Shown here: positions 11,821-23,890 of the stretch, in pieces
How positions within the stretch are numbered: position 1 is the stretch's first letter
How the letters are laid out: every line of letters begins with the position of its first letter
From: Dryomyza anilis
Lineage: Eukaryota; Arthropoda; Insecta; Diptera; Dryomyzidae
Assembly (NCBI GenBank): GCA_951804985.1
Contig: OX638130.1
Location: 37,038,894-37,102,893 of the forward strand
Reading direction: 5' to 3'
Length of the DNA: 64,000 bases
Translations under genes and position numbers: made by a program
Notes under the pieces: generated by a model
Told to the model about the DNA's origin: nothing
The model's database searches: none
Seen by the model: only the letters and a program-made list of their open reading frames with translations

Positions 11821-12556
11821 ACTGCTAACAAACAACAAAGAAAAATAAAGTTACAAAATTTAATAATTTTATGATGGTAATTTGTCATTATTTTATTATT
11901 TTAATTTAATAATGTATTTAATCTGTATATTAATTGGTGTTAAACGCCAAACTTGCGATAATTCCCTTGGTACTTCACATTCCACGTTTGCTGAAAGCTG
12001 ACTTTCATCGAATGTTTTTCGTAAAAAAATACCAATTTAATATTTTCGGGATCTTAAACCCACTCTTCATGAACTATGTTTGTACAAAAAATTATAAGAC
12101 ATTATTATTATTTAGGTATCCTTCGTACGGCTCCGTGACGGTTTCGTGTTTGTGTATTAATTAAAAATTATATTTAATTTTTTATACTCTTTTATTCATG
12201 TTTGTAGTCCAGAAAATGACATTTTTATTATTTCTGTACTGAAAAGAACAATTTATATTATTTTTTAATGCAATTTCCACACCACCTTTGAGGTATGCAT
12301 TATGGCGCATTACTGTTTTTTTTTTGGTGTACGTTTCCTTGTAGGTATATTCCACAATTATTTTTTCAAAAGGATGGTCCAGAAGTGCATAAGCCGGAAT
12401 TTGAAGAAGTACGATGGAGGATCATGATTAATGCTTAATGACAAAATGTATACAATAGTAAGGAATAATGCAATGTACAATAAAATAAAGAATACGTTTA
12501 TAAAAAGTCATGTTTTCTAAATTTGTGATCATCAAAAATGATAAAACAGTATTTTG

Positions 12557-12558
12557 CC

Positions 12559-12643
<85 letters not shown>

Positions 12644-12655
12644 ATATATATATAT
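12557..12655. repeat. (TA)n microsatellite
   Basis: TA dinucleotide tract with a few TTTATA interruptions. Confidence 0.95.
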
Positions 12656-12768
12656 TAAATATTAAAAATAATAATATATTAAAAATATAAAAGAATAATA
12701 AGATTATAAAACTAAATATTTTATAAAATTTTAATCAGCATATACTGCTTTATGCCGGATTAACATTG

Positions 12769-13084
12769 TATCTTCTGTGAGTCTTACTGGCTCAACTGCT
12801 GCGAGATTGCTCACTAACTAATCGCTCACTTTTATTGAATGCCCCGCTTCCTCAGCTGTCAATACACAAAAGAATGTTATATTAATATTTTATTAAAATT
12901 ACATACAACTCTTTAATTTATGGAACACATATTTTTATAATCTAAATTCCATTTTTGTTTATAAATATTTGAGTTAAAATATCATCGATAACAAAGGTAA
13001 ATGGTTGCTTTTTTCATATAAAAATAGCAATTTTTTGAAAAAATGCAACCTTAGCAGATACGGCGAGAAGACTCACAGAAGATA
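12769..13084. mobile_element. 316-bp MITE with perfect 17-bp TIRs
   Basis: TATCTTCTGTGAGTCTT at 12769-12785 and its exact reverse complement AAGACTCACAGAAGATA at 13068-13084. The interior is non-coding and includes GCTCAC-type repeats. No clear target duplication. It sits directly upstream of the Pro/Gln-rich gene and could contribute to its 5' region. Confidence 0.7.
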
Positions 13085-13213
13085 GAACCATGTTTCACAC
13101 TTTCCCGGAGTGTAAAAGTAGCAAATCATGATTAAAAAGGTACACCCGCTGGTAAATCTGCTACTGTAGTAGGTAGTAGATAAAAAAAAGTAACAGATAA
13201 ACGTAACAGATAT

Positions 13214-13262
13214 GCTCCGAACGGAGCAGAATGTGAACACTGGATACTACGTACGCGTACGT
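13214..13262. promoter_or_regulatory. Two short palindromes upstream of the Pro/Gln-rich gene
   Basis: GCTCCGAACGGAGC (13214-13227, inverted repeat with AA centre) and ACGTACGCGTACGT (13249-13262, perfect 14-bp palindrome) lie 28-76 bp upstream of the first ATG. They could be dimeric factor sites in the promoter or 5' UTR; this is inference from position and symmetry only. Confidence 0.3.
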
Positions 13263-13289
13263 CAAACAAATAAACAACAAACAAGAAAG

Positions 13290-14117
13290 ATGTGTAAGTT
13301 TTTTGTGAATTTTTTATTTATTATTTGTATTTTGTAATTTCTTATTTCAGATAAGGCAAATATTTACAACAATTACATTGCGCCACCACTGCGAGGCTAT
13401 GAATACAGTCAGCCGCCACCGCAGCCGTCACCACAGCCAGGACATGAATATTCGCAGCCGCCACCACAGCACATCGCGCCGCCACTGCGACGCTATGAAT
13501 ATAGTCAGCCGCCATCTTATCTGACGAACATACAGCCGTCACCGCAGCCCTCACCACAGCAGGACATGAATATTCGCAGCCGCCACCTCAGCTGCCGCAG
13601 TTCATAAACACAGCTCTTCAGCCGCCACCACAGCAATGGTTGCAGGTGCATATGCCGCAGCAGTCGCGGTGGAGTCGTAAGTAGTTTACATCATTGTCTT
13701 TTTCATAATTTGTTGTTAATTCTAATTTAATTTTAACAGAACCTGCGCATTTTGCTTTTCGTCAGCCCGCACTTTATGGCGTGCTGCCACCACCAGCAGC
13801 ATACACAATACCGCCTCCACCACCTCGACTCATTTTTTATAGTCATAGTTTGCCACCGCCATTTTTAATGTACCGGCAACGAATGGACGTTAACGCAGTG
13901 GCGGTTGAGGCGAAAGTGACGGAAACTCAATCGATAGAGGAAAACGTGGTTCAGGTGGGGGCAAATGCGGAGGAAAATGCAGCAGGCGTGTTTGTGCCAC
14001 AACAAAAAAATATGAAAAAAAATTATAAATCCAATAAAAATAAAAGCAACGACAATAAAATAATAACAACAATAATAAACAACAAAACAATAGAAATAAC
14101 AACAATAAACAAACTAA
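13290..14117 (+). pseudogene. Pro/Gln-rich, Asn-tailed three-exon gene, 5' part
   Basis: Not recognised as a known family. Exon 1 is ATG plus one base (13290-13293) before donor GTAAGT. Exon 2 is 13351-13676, after acceptor TTATTTCAG. Exon 3 starts at 13740, after TTTTAACAG. Introns are 57 and 63 bp, phases 1 and 1. The product begins with Pro/Gln-rich repeats of the type APPLRGYEYSQPPPQPSPQ, then PPPPRL, then an acidic stretch, then Lys/Asn-rich sequence. Exon 2 is one base short of keeping phase. The loss falls near 13560, where CAGCAGGACATGAA replaces the CAGCCAGGACATGAA of the earlier repeat, and the frame then stops at 13605. Downstream splice phase and exon 3 fit the undeleted frame. 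Exon 3 is then cut by a mini-me-like insertion at 14118. Possibly a low-complexity host protein; function unknown. Confidence 0.6.
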
Positions 14118-14827
14118 ACCAGTTGGGAAGGTTAGATCACATGGGAAATTTTAAATTTGGTGTTATTATGATAGTTAGGATTATCAAAATTATAGTCGGT
14201 CTAAGCCGACTATAAATACCCTACACTTATGTGTGGTTACCATTCAAAGTGGTATATTGGTTACCAGAGTATACGAATCCTGAAAATAATTACAAAATTT
14301 CAATCGCTGAAGAATTTCCATTCATTTGATACCGATATTTACAAATGGGTAGGTGTACCGAATATCGATTTTTTTTTTGTGAACCACAAGTCTTTTCGCC
14401 GGAAAACATTATTATCATGTATTTGAGCATGATATCAATATATATTTGACCAAAAAAGTTTACCTAAGCACGTATACATAAAAATTGATCTTTATATGTA
14501 CATTTTATATGAGGTATTTGAACATAAGTGGTCGGATCATAGGTTACAATGGACCGATCGCCAATTTTTTCGCACATACAGCGTAGGTATATTAGTAATC
14601 TAAGTTATAAGTTTCATTTATCTAGCTCTTCAATTTTAAAAGTAGTAGGGATTTCAACAGACAGACAGACAGATGGACAGACAGACGGACATCGCTAAAT
14701 CGACTCAGGAGGTCATTCTGATCAAGAATATATATACTTTTCCTTACCGGAGATGCTTCCTTCTGGGTGTTACAAACGGCGTACCAAACTGAATTTACCC
14801 TTTCACTCTTAGTGTAGGGTATAAAAA
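14118..14827 (+). mobile_element. mini-me-like (Helitron/DINE-type) repeat, full copy
   Basis: Starts CCAGTTGGGAAGGTTAGATC and ends TAGTGTAGGGTATAAAAA; both ends are shared exactly with the copy at 56428-56939. It contains the hairpin TATAGTCGG-loop-CCGACTATA, a GACAGACAGACAG run and ATCGCTAAATCGACTCAGGA, features I recall from dipteran mini-me elements, which carry (GTCY)n and (TA)n seeds. No coding capacity and no target duplication, as expected if mobilised by Helitron-like rolling. It interrupts exon 3 of the Pro/Gln-rich gene. Confidence 0.78.
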
Positions 14828-15011
14828 CCAAACAACCATAACCAAGTAAATACCAACAACAAGAATAATAATAAACAACAAATAAACAACAAATAAGCAA
14901 TAACAACAATAAACAAGCTACAAACAATAACAACCAACAAACTAATAAACCACAAAACAATCAAATAAATACCAACAAAAATAATAATAAACAACAAAAA
15001 AACAATAGCAA
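14828..15011 (+). pseudogene. Asn-rich exon segment between two insertions
   Basis: From about 14893 an open frame rich in Asn, Gln and Lys (NNNNKQATNNNNQQ type) runs to the Errantivirus insertion at 15012. Removing that element with one copy of its GCAA duplication joins this frame in phase with 27007-27112. It is probably the continuation of exon 3 of the gene starting at 13290, although the frame close to the mini-me boundary is not continuous. Confidence 0.45.
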
Positions 15012-15327
15012 AGTTACGGCGAGCATGCAGCGGGTGTAACCGAAAAAAGTGCTGACGATGCGTCTAGCACTTGCACGCGTATCAGGTGCATACCGGCGAG
15101 CATAAGCAGTAATTAAGTTAAGCTTTATTTTAATGATAAAAATGTAAATTGTTTTTAGTTCAGTTTAGGACATGATCGCGAGCTGTCTTATTTTAATCGT
15201 ATTAATCAATTAATAAACTTGTGTATGTTCAATAAAAAGTCTCTTTGATTGGTGAGGATAAAAGTTGGGCCAGTTGGCGGCCCAACAAGTATTTTTTTTA
15301 AGTGCTGTCAGGACGACAGCTCTAACT
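15012..15327 (+). repeat. 5' LTR of Errantivirus-like element
   Basis: 316 bp, AGTTACGG to CTCTAACT. Compared with the 3' LTR it lacks about 26 bp after CCGGCGAGC and differs at about 15 other positions. It contains the repeated GGCCCAAC/GTTGGGCC segment near its 3' end. Confidence 0.9.
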
Positions 15328-15344
15328 GGCGCCCGAGCAGGGAC
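15327..15344 (+). other. Primer binding site, tRNA-Lys type
   Basis: TGGCGCCCGAGCAGGGAC starts at the last base of the LTR. It is complementary to the 3' end expected for a tRNA-Lys(UUU) and would prime minus-strand DNA synthesis. Confidence 0.85.
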
Positions 15345-15799
15345 CCGATAAAAAAGCGAGTACCTTAATGAGGTCCTGTGGCGTAAAGTGGTTACAAATT
15401 AATTAAGTGAAAAACTAGTGTGTGTTCTTTTTTGTGAGAAAAAAAAGGTGAAAAAGTGTGTTTAAATAAAAATAATTCTGTAAAGCTTCCCCCCAACAGT
15501 GGTAAGGAGTTTTATGGAAAATCTCAGGAAAATCAAAGAAAATTATAATCCAAAAAAATCACACGTAACAGTTTAATAATAAAAAAAATAATAAAGAAAT
15601 TTTAATCAATAAAAAAGTGATAACGAAGAATTAAGCCATCGCCACAGGTCTCAGATGCATTTTTTTATATACAATGACAGTGTGCATCAAACTGTGACAG
15701 GATATGAAGAAAATAAATTCAGTCCAACTCTGCACCACTGTCAAAGAAAGAAAATGAATCGAAAAAATAAAATAAATTGCAAATAACATATTATATCTT

Positions 15800-15939
15800 T
15801 ATCCTGCGAGTCCTACGGGGTAGCTTAAAGGATATAACAAAAAAATTTAAAATGGAAAAAAAATTAAATTAAAAAATTTACGAATAACACTCTATGTCGT
15901 CATCTTGCGAGTCCTACGGGGTAGCTCCAAGGATATAAC
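15800..15939 (+). promoter_or_regulatory. Leader direct repeats around TGCGAGTCCTACGGGGTAGC
   Basis: Two about 39-bp copies (15800-15838 and 15901-15939) spaced 101 bp, in the untranslated leader between PBS and gag. ATGCATT-T-rich motifs occur at about 15652 and 15984. The gypsy element of Drosophila carries a Su(Hw) insulator in the corresponding region; whether these repeats act similarly is inference. The rest of 15345-16430 is non-coding leader. Confidence 0.4.
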
Positions 15940-16430
15940 TTAATAAAAAATATATAATTGAATAAAAAATAGTAAAAGTATGAGATGCATTATTTTATGC
16001 TCAATATTAAACTAAAGCCAAAATTGGGCCAAAGTCAGTCTATAGTGCTTTGAGGATTCATCTGGTAATTGATTGCACAAACAATCTTCCTATTTAGGAG
16101 ATCACAAAAGGTTATCCGATAAGACGTGAAGTTAACTGCGCCTGAGTAGGTCGTCCACAAGCATAAACGTGGACTTCTAAAAGGGATAGTGTGGCGCTTC
16201 CTTGACTGACTACAAATTATGTATATGAACTAAAAATATCTTTTAATTTTCCACAACAACACGCCACTAGGACAAATTAGAAATGTTGATGCAGTGAGTG
16301 CCACAACGAACAAGAATGAAATAAAACAACTAAATCCACTAACAAATAAGGATATAGGGTAAGTGAAAACTCTTTCCTTTAAAAGAAAAAAACCCGTCAG
16401 AACTATAAAGTAAAATTAAAATTTGAAGAA

Positions 16431-17540
16431 ATGCGAAAAACGCTGACAGACGTGACAGGAGCCGTTAATGCTATCCTGCAGCAGTTAAGAGGGGTAGAAG
16501 GGCGTTTGTTAGCAATAGAGAAAAATTCGGAGCTTACTGAAGAAGTAAGAAAATTAGGTGAGCGTTTCAATAGTATGGAAGAAAGCTGGGGTAGGGAGTC
16601 AATTTAATACGGAAGAACCTAGTTATGCTTTGCAAAAACCTAGAACCGAACAGGAGTTACGAAATTGGTAAACTCTCTGATTGCGTGAAGGAGCTAAGAC
16701 CTTTCGAAGGAAGTCCTACTCAGTATTTGTCTTGGGTCCACAGTGTAGAAGCCATACTACAAGATTATGAGATCGTCCGTGACAAACCGATATAAACCGA
16801 TAAACCGAAAGAAACTCGAATATCGACGAATTCTATGCTGCTGTTAACCATCAGTTTCACTAATCATCAATAAAGTGAAAACTGAGAATTATGCACAGGA
16901 AACTGTCATGGTTTTGGTGGAAACGTACAGAAATCGTGCGTTGGACGTTTTTATTCGCGGACTCAATGGGGAAATGACACGCATGTTGATTATACAAAAA
17001 CCAAGGACTCTGCCCGAAGCTTACTCAGCTTGTCTGGAGTTGCAGAACTTAGGCCTTCGCAATAATATCATACATTCACGTGTCCCAAACAAAGTAGCGG
17101 TTCCGGTGAATCAACTGTCTAGGGTAGAATATCATCAGGCAGCCCCTTTCCCTTTAAAAAAAACATTTCACGGTAATTTAAACCCATTTATATCAGGACC
17201 TACCCCTCATCATCCCAATGGCAACTTTAATGACAAACCGTGGCAATCGACCACACCTCCGCGTCCTAACAATCTTAAGCCAGCTGATAAGATGGATGTG
17301 GACCGCTCTATGCAAACCTGACAGGTGAATTACATGAACCATCCTGAAAATGGTTTCAAGCGTAGTACTTCTTGGGGAAATTACCCAAGGAAACAACAGC
17401 GTCTATAAAACTTAGAAGTTGAAAATTTCGAAAAGGAAGTGAGAGGTGACGACAACAACGCCAACCACAATATAGAAAGCGAGGAAAATTTTATAGAAAA
17501 CGCCTCTCTAGCCTTCCATATATAGAGTATTTCACAAAAA
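16431..17540 (+). pseudogene. gag of Errantivirus-like element, broken
   Basis: Gag would form the particle core. An ATG at 16431 opens a 58-codon coiled-coil-like segment (MRKTLTDVTGAVNAILQQ) that ends at TAA 16605-16607. The matching capsid-like region resumes in another frame at 16875-17321, with the Errantivirus-like segment YRNRALDVFIRGLNG and RTLPEAYSACLELQN. A C-terminal part with the sense NLEVENFEKEVRGDD is read near 17407-17530 in yet another frame. Several frameshifts and stops lie between. No CCHC knuckle is visible, as is usual for this group. Confidence 0.75.
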
Positions 17541-17544
17541 ATGG

Positions 17545-17765
17545 AATAGATACTGGGAATTGATAGATACTGGGGCAAACAAAAATTTTATTAAAGAAAC
17601 TTTAGATGCCGGCTGTATTGCCTTGCAAACCCCTTTCTCAGTTCATTCAGCCGCAGGCAATATTACAATTAACCGCAAATTAATAGGGAGATTTTTCAAA
17701 AAGTTTGGAAATAACAACTTTATTCCTTTTTCGTGTTACCGGGTCTTTTTTCTTTCGATGGAATA
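17545..17765 (+). pseudogene. Retroviral-type aspartic protease remnant
   Basis: The catalytic motif LIDTGANKNFI is present (D-T-G), followed by about 60 residues ending near the start of the pol homology. It would cleave the Gag-Pol polyprotein. The frame shifts into the next segment around 17733-17760, so the protein is not continuous with the polymerase. Confidence 0.8.
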
Positions 17766-19508
17766 ATCGGAGATGACACACTTAAAGAATTAAAGGCAGT
17801 TGACAGCAAAAAGAACATTTTGTTTTTAAGTCCTAATATAAGTATTCCTATAAAAAATAAGATTTCTGAACAAATAAATTTCATAATAAATGACCAAACG
17901 ACGGACAACGCTAAAACTACAATACATAAACTAATACAAAAATATGAATCACTTTTCGAACCGATAAAAGCTGGAGAATCTGTTAGAACCAATGTACTCG
18001 GCGAAATAAAAACTACAACTCAAGAACCAATTTATACTAAAAGTTACCCATACCCTGTGTGTATGAGGGAAGAGGTCGAAAAACAAATCAATGAATTACT
18101 ATCCGAAGGCATCATTCGACCTTACAAAAGCCCTTATAACTCACCAATATGGATTGTCCCTAAAAAGCCAAAACCAAGTGACGAAAATTAATATCGTATG
18201 GTAGTCGATTTCAAGCGAATAAAATTTGTCACAACAGGCGACACGTACCCTATTCCGGATATAACTTCAATCCTTACAAGTTTAGGTGACGCAAAGTTCT
18301 TAACGACCATCGATTTGACTTCTGGGTTCCACCAGATCTCGATGAAAGCTTCGGATATTCCTAAGACAGCTTTTTCAACGCTCAACGGGAAGTATGAGTT
18401 TTTGAGACTTTCTTTTGGTCTCAGAAATGCGCCGGCAATTTTCCAAAGGATGATTGACGATGTGTTGAGGGAATTCGTTGGTGGATTCTGTTATGTTTAT
18501 ATCGATGACATCATTGTTTTCGGCAAAGATGAACAAGAACATCTCCAGAATGTCGATACGGTATTTTCTCGGTTGTTAGAATGTAATTTAAAAGTCAACC
18601 TGGAAAAAACCAAATTTATGAAGACCGAGGTTGAGTTTCTGGGATATGTCGTATGTCCTGAAGGTATTAAAGCCGACCAAAAAAAGGTAACAGCCATTCA
18701 ACAAATCCTTCCTCCCGATAACTTAAAAGACTTAAAATGGTTTTTAGGAATAACCTCTTACTATCGCAAATTCATTAGCGACTACGCAAGTGTCGCGAAG
18801 CCACTCACAAATTTGACGAGAGGACAAAATGCTCAGATAAAAGCAAATCAGTCGAAAAAAGTCCCCATTGAATTAAAAGGTGACGAAGTGAAAGCCTTTG
18901 AGACTTTGAAAATAATGTTAGCTTCATCCGAAGTTCTAATTTTTCCAAATTTTAAAGAACCATTTAATTTAACAACTGACGCGTCAAATTACGCAATAGG
19001 AGCAGTATTGTCTCAGGGAAAACCTGATCAAGACAGACCTATCGCATACATCTCCCGTTCCCTTAATTCAACGCCGGAAAATTATGCGACGAATGAAAAG
19101 GAAATGCTTGCCATAGTTTGGGCCCTCGACAACTTAAGGTCATATATGTATGGCTCGAGCAAAATACACATTTTCACTGATCATCAACCCCTTACTTATG
19201 CATTGGGAAATAGAAACTACAATGCTAAATTAAAGAGGTGGAAAGCGGGTATCGAGGAGTATAATCACGAATTGATTTACAAACCAGGTAAATCAAATTT
19301 TGTTGCTGACGCTCTTTCGAGGCTCAAAACTGAGGCAAACCATTTAGGTTCTTCCACGGAAACCGCAAGCGAAGTAGACTCCTGCACCAATACAGCTTCT
19401 GAGTGTAATTCTTTTACTGATACGGCCAGTGAGACCAGAGAGCCGACTGAACCAGTCGACATGCAATCAAACGCAGTTACAGCGCAGAACAGGATTCACC
19501 TGATTTGA
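17733..19508 (+). pseudogene. Reverse transcriptase/RNase H, tandem copy 1
   Basis: Ty3/Gypsy RT and RNase H, which copy the element RNA into DNA and degrade the template. The frame runs 17733-18191 and, after a single in-frame TAA at 18189-18191, 18198-19508. The RT core includes LTTIDLTSGFHQI, FGLRNAPAIFQRM and YIDD at about 18498-18509. RNase H includes LTTDASNYAIGAVLSQ, NEKEMLAIVWAL and FTDHQPLTY. The C-terminus is a Ser/Thr/Glu-rich tail. Without the TAA the region would be open over about 590 codons. It shares this stop with copy 2, so the element was already defective when it was duplicated. Confidence 0.92.
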
Positions 19509-19539
19509 TCCCACACGTCGAAGTTCCCATCAATGTATT

Positions 19540-20769
19540 TCGAAATAAAAAAAAATTTTAAGAGAAAGCTGAATTACATTCCCAAGAGGCGCCTCACCCT
19601 GGATTTAATCGATTCTATATTTCAAATCCAAATTTTGCCAAAAATGACCTCATATGTTTGTTGAGAGAATATCTTAACCCTTATTTGGTTAACGGAATCA
19701 AAATACCGGAACAATATTTGGCTCTGTTACCGGAAATTTACTTATCAAATTTTAATAATTATAAAATACGCGTGACACAAAGAGTAGTGTAAGATGTCAA
19801 AAACGAAGAACACAGATTCCACATCATCGAGACAGAGCATAGGAGAGCGCATCGAAATGCAAAGGAAAACAAAGCCCAAATTCTCGAGCGATTATTTCCC
19901 ACAAATTAATGCTTTGACTAAAGAATATGCTTCAAACTGTGACATTTGTAAGGCGAACAAATATGACTGTGCAACCTGAACTTCAACCAATACCCGTACC
20001 AACCTATCCCACAGAAATACTCCATCTCGACTTTATGGAAATTCAAAATGAAAAATTCATTACATGTATTGACAAATTTTCCAAATTCGCAAAATTCTTC
20101 CACATTAAAGATCGATCCGTTTTACACCTCAGGGAAAAACTCATTAAGGTTTTACATTTTTTTTTCAGTTCCCAAGATTATGGTCACCGACAATGAACGC
20201 AGTTTTTTAAGTCCTATAATTCTGAATTTCATAAAGATGTTAGGCATCGAAGTACATCTAACACATTCTCAGCGCAGCGAAGTAAATGGGCATGTTGAAA
20301 GACTTCATTCTACCGTGTTAGAGATTTACCGTTGCCTTCAAAATGAAAGTGTAAGACTTAACATGAAAGAATTGGTTTATGTAGCGGTAGACAGATATAA
20401 CAACACAATACACTCAGTCACAAATAAAAAACCGAGTGATATTTTTTTAACAGGACAGAGAGAATAAATTACCAAAACTTAACAAATTTTCGTGCCAAGG
20501 TAAATTCCGACCGAAGAGGTTTAATTGAAAAGAAATTATTGCTCCAAAACGAAAGAACAAATAGGTCACGCCCTTCGGCAAAAAGTATTAGGCCAGGCGA
20601 GACAATATTTGTCGCAATAAAAGGCATTAAGGGAAAGCATAAGGCTCTTTTCAGACGAGAGATAGTCAAGAAAAACAATAAAGTTACTGTTCTGACGGTT
20701 AGCGGAAAGAGGGTTCACAAATCCCACATCAAAAATATAAACCCAAAGAAACATTTACATAGCAATTAA
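19540..20769 (+). pseudogene. Integrase, tandem copy 1, frameshifted
   Basis: Pieces of a retroviral-type integrase in different frames: the CDICKANKYDC half of the zinc-binding HHCC domain near 19940, the first catalytic Asp region LHLDFMEIQNEKF near 20020, the second Asp in VTDNERSF at about 20182 and the catalytic Glu in NGHVERLHST at about 20290. A basic C-terminal domain (RPGETIFVAIKGIKGKHKAL) runs to 20769. A T-run near 20158-20167 coincides with one frame change. It would insert the DNA copy into the genome; here it is not functional. Confidence 0.85.
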
Positions 20770-20881
20770 CTCCCCAATATCTTAAAACTGAAAAAAGGGA
20801 TGTCTAACTTTATAAGAAAAAATTCATTAAAATGTTTCACATACATTTAATTTTTTAAATAATTACAAAATGGAATAATCG

Positions 20882-22629
20882 GAATAATCGGAGATGACAC
20901 ACTTAAAGAATTAAAGGCAGTTGACAGCAAAAAGAACATTTTGTTTTTAAGTCCTAATATAAGTATTCCTATAAAAAATAAGATTTCTGAACAAATAAAT
21001 TTCATAATAAATGACCAAACGACGGACAACGCTAAAACTACAATACATAAACTGATACAAAAATATGAATCACTTTTCGAACCGATAAAAGCTGGAGAAT
21101 CTGTTAGAACCAATGTACTCGGCGAAATAAAAACTACAACTCAAGAACCAATTTATACTAAAAGTTACCCATACCCTGTGTGTATGAGGGAAGAGGTCGA
21201 AAAACAAATCAATGAATTACTATCCGAAGGCATCATTCGACCTTACAAAAGCCCTTATAACTCACCAATATGGATTGTCCCTAAAAAGCCAAAACCAAGT
21301 GACGAAAATTAATATCGTATGGTAGTCGATTTCAAGCGAATAAAATTTGTCACAACAGGCGACACGTACCCTATTCCGGATATAACTTCAATCCTTACAA
21401 GTTTAGGTGACGCAAAGTTCTTAACGACCATCGATTTGACTTCTGGGTTCCACCAGATCTCGATGAAAGCTTCGGATATTCCTAAGACAGCTTTTTCAAC
21501 GCTCAACGGGAAGTATGAGTTTTTGAGACTTTCTTTTGGTCTCAGAAATGCGCCGGCAATTTTCCAAAGGATGATTGACGATGTGTTGAGGGAATTCGTT
21601 GGTGGATTCTGTTATGTTTATATCGATGACATCATTGTTTTCGGCAAAGATGAACAAGAACATCTCCAGAATGTCGATACGGTATTTTCTCGGTTGTTAG
21701 AATGTAATTTAAAAGTCAACCTGGAAAAAACCAAATTTATGAAGACCGAGGTTGAGTTTCTGGGATATGTCGTATGTCCTGAAGGTATTAAAGCCGACCA
21801 AAAAAAGGTAACAGCCATTCAACAAATCCTTCCTCCCGATAACTTAAAAGACTTAAAATGGTTTTTAGGAATAACCTCTTACTATCGCAAATTCATTAGC
21901 GACTACGCAAGTGTCGCGAAGCCACTCACAAATTTGACGAGAGGACAAAATGCTCAGATAAAAGCAAATCAGTCGAAAAAAGTCCCCATTGAATTAAAAG
22001 GTGACGAAGTGAAAGCCTTTGAGACTTTGAAAATAATGTTAGCTTCATCCGAAGTTCTAATTTTTCCAAATTTTAAAGAACCATTTAATTTAACAACTGA
22101 CGCGTCAAATTACGCAATAGGAGCAGTATTGTCTCAGGGAAAACCTGATCAAGACAGACCTATCGCATACATCTCCCGTTCCCTTAATTCAACGCCGGAA
22201 AATTATGCGACGAATGAAAAGGAAATGCTTGCCATAGTTTGGGCCCTCGACAACTTAAGGTCATATATGTATGGCTCGAGCAAAATACACATTTTCACTG
22301 ATCATCAACCCCTTACTTATGCATTGGGAAATAGAAACTACAATGCTAAATTAAAGAGGTGGAAAGCGGGTATCGAGGAGTATAATCACGAATTGATTTA
22401 CAAACCAGGTAAATCAAATTTTGTTGCTGACGCTCTTTCGAGGCTCAAAACTGAGGCAAACCATTTAGGTTCTTCCACGGAAACCGCAAGCGAAGTAGAC
22501 TCCTGCACCAATACAGCTTCTGAGGGTAATTCTTTTACTGATACGGCCAGTGAGACCAGAGAGCCGACTGAACCAGTCGACATGCAATCAAACGCAGTTA
22601 CAGCGCAGAACAGGATTCACCTGATTTGA
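20882..22629 (+). pseudogene. Reverse transcriptase/RNase H, tandem copy 2
   Basis: Second copy of the RT/RNase H described at 17733-19508, with the same TAA (21310-21312) splitting it, the same YIDD and RNase H motifs, and one visible residue change in the Ser/Thr-rich tail (Cys to Gly at about 22526). It lacks the protease and the junction region upstream, because the duplication began just inside the pol frame. It is followed by its own integrase copy and then env. Confidence 0.92.
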
Positions 22630-22660
22630 TCCCACACGTCGAAGTTCCCATCAATGTATT

Positions 22661-23890
22661 TCGAAATAAAAAAAAATTTTAAGAGAAAGCTGAATTACAT
22701 TCCCAAGAGGCGCCTCACCCTGGATTTAATCGATTCTATATTTCAAATCCAAATTTTGCCAAAAATGACCTCATATGTTTGTTGAGAGAATATCTTAACC
22801 CTTATTTGGTTAACGGAATCAAAATACCGGAACAATATTTGGCTCTGTTACCGGAAATTTACTTATCAAATTTTAATAATTATAAAATACGCGTGACACA
22901 AAGAGTAGTGTAAGATGTCAAAAACGAAGAACACAGATTCCACATCATCGAGACAGAGCATAGGAGAGCGCATCGAAATGCAAAGGAAAACAAAGCCCAA
23001 ATTCTCGAGCGATTATTTCCCACAAATTAATGCTTTGACTAAAGAATATGCTTCAAACTGTGACATTTGTAAGGCGAACAAATATGACTGTGCAACCTGA
23101 ACTTCAACCAATACCCGTACCAACCTATCCCACAGAAATACTCCATCTCGACTTTATGGAAATTCAAAATGAAAAATTCATTACATGTATTGACAAATTT
23201 TCCAAATTCGCAAAATTCTTCCACATTAAAGATCGATCCGTTTTACACCTCAGGGAAAAACTCATTAAGGTTTTACATTTTTTTTTCAGTTCCCAAGATT
23301 ATGGTCACCGACAATGAACGCAGTTTTTTAAGTCCTATAATTCTGAATTTCATAAAGATGTTAGGCATCGAAGTACATCTAACACATTCTCAGCGCAGCG
23401 AAGTAAATGGGCATGTTGAAAGACTTCATTCTACCGTGTTAGAGATTTACCGTTGCCTTCAAAATGAAAGTGTAAGACTTAACATGAAAGAATTGGTTTA
23501 TGTAGCGGTAGACAGATATAACAACACAATACACTCAGTCACAAATAAAAAACCGAGTGATATTTTTTTAACAGGACAGAGAGAATAAATTACCAAAACT
23601 TAACAAATTTTCGTGCCAAGGTAAATTCCGACCGAAGAGGTTTAATTGAAAAGAAATTATTGCTCCAAAACGAAAGAACAAATAGGTCACGCCCTTCGGC
23701 AAAAAGTATTAGGCCAGGCGAGACAATATTTGTCGCAATAAAAGGCATTAAGGGAAAGCATAAGGCTCTTTTCAGACGAGAGATAGTCAAGAAAAACAAT
23801 AAAGTTACTGTTCTGACGGTTAGCGGAAAGAGGGTTCACAAATCCCACATCAAAAATATAAACCCAAAGAAACATTTACATAGCAATTAA
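22661..23890 (+). pseudogene. Integrase, tandem copy 2, frameshifted
   Basis: Duplicate of 19540-20769 with the same frame breaks: zinc-finger half, catalytic Asp, Asp and Glu segments, and basic C-terminal domain. This copy leads into env at its normal place, whereas copy 1 leads into the second RT. Confidence 0.88.
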
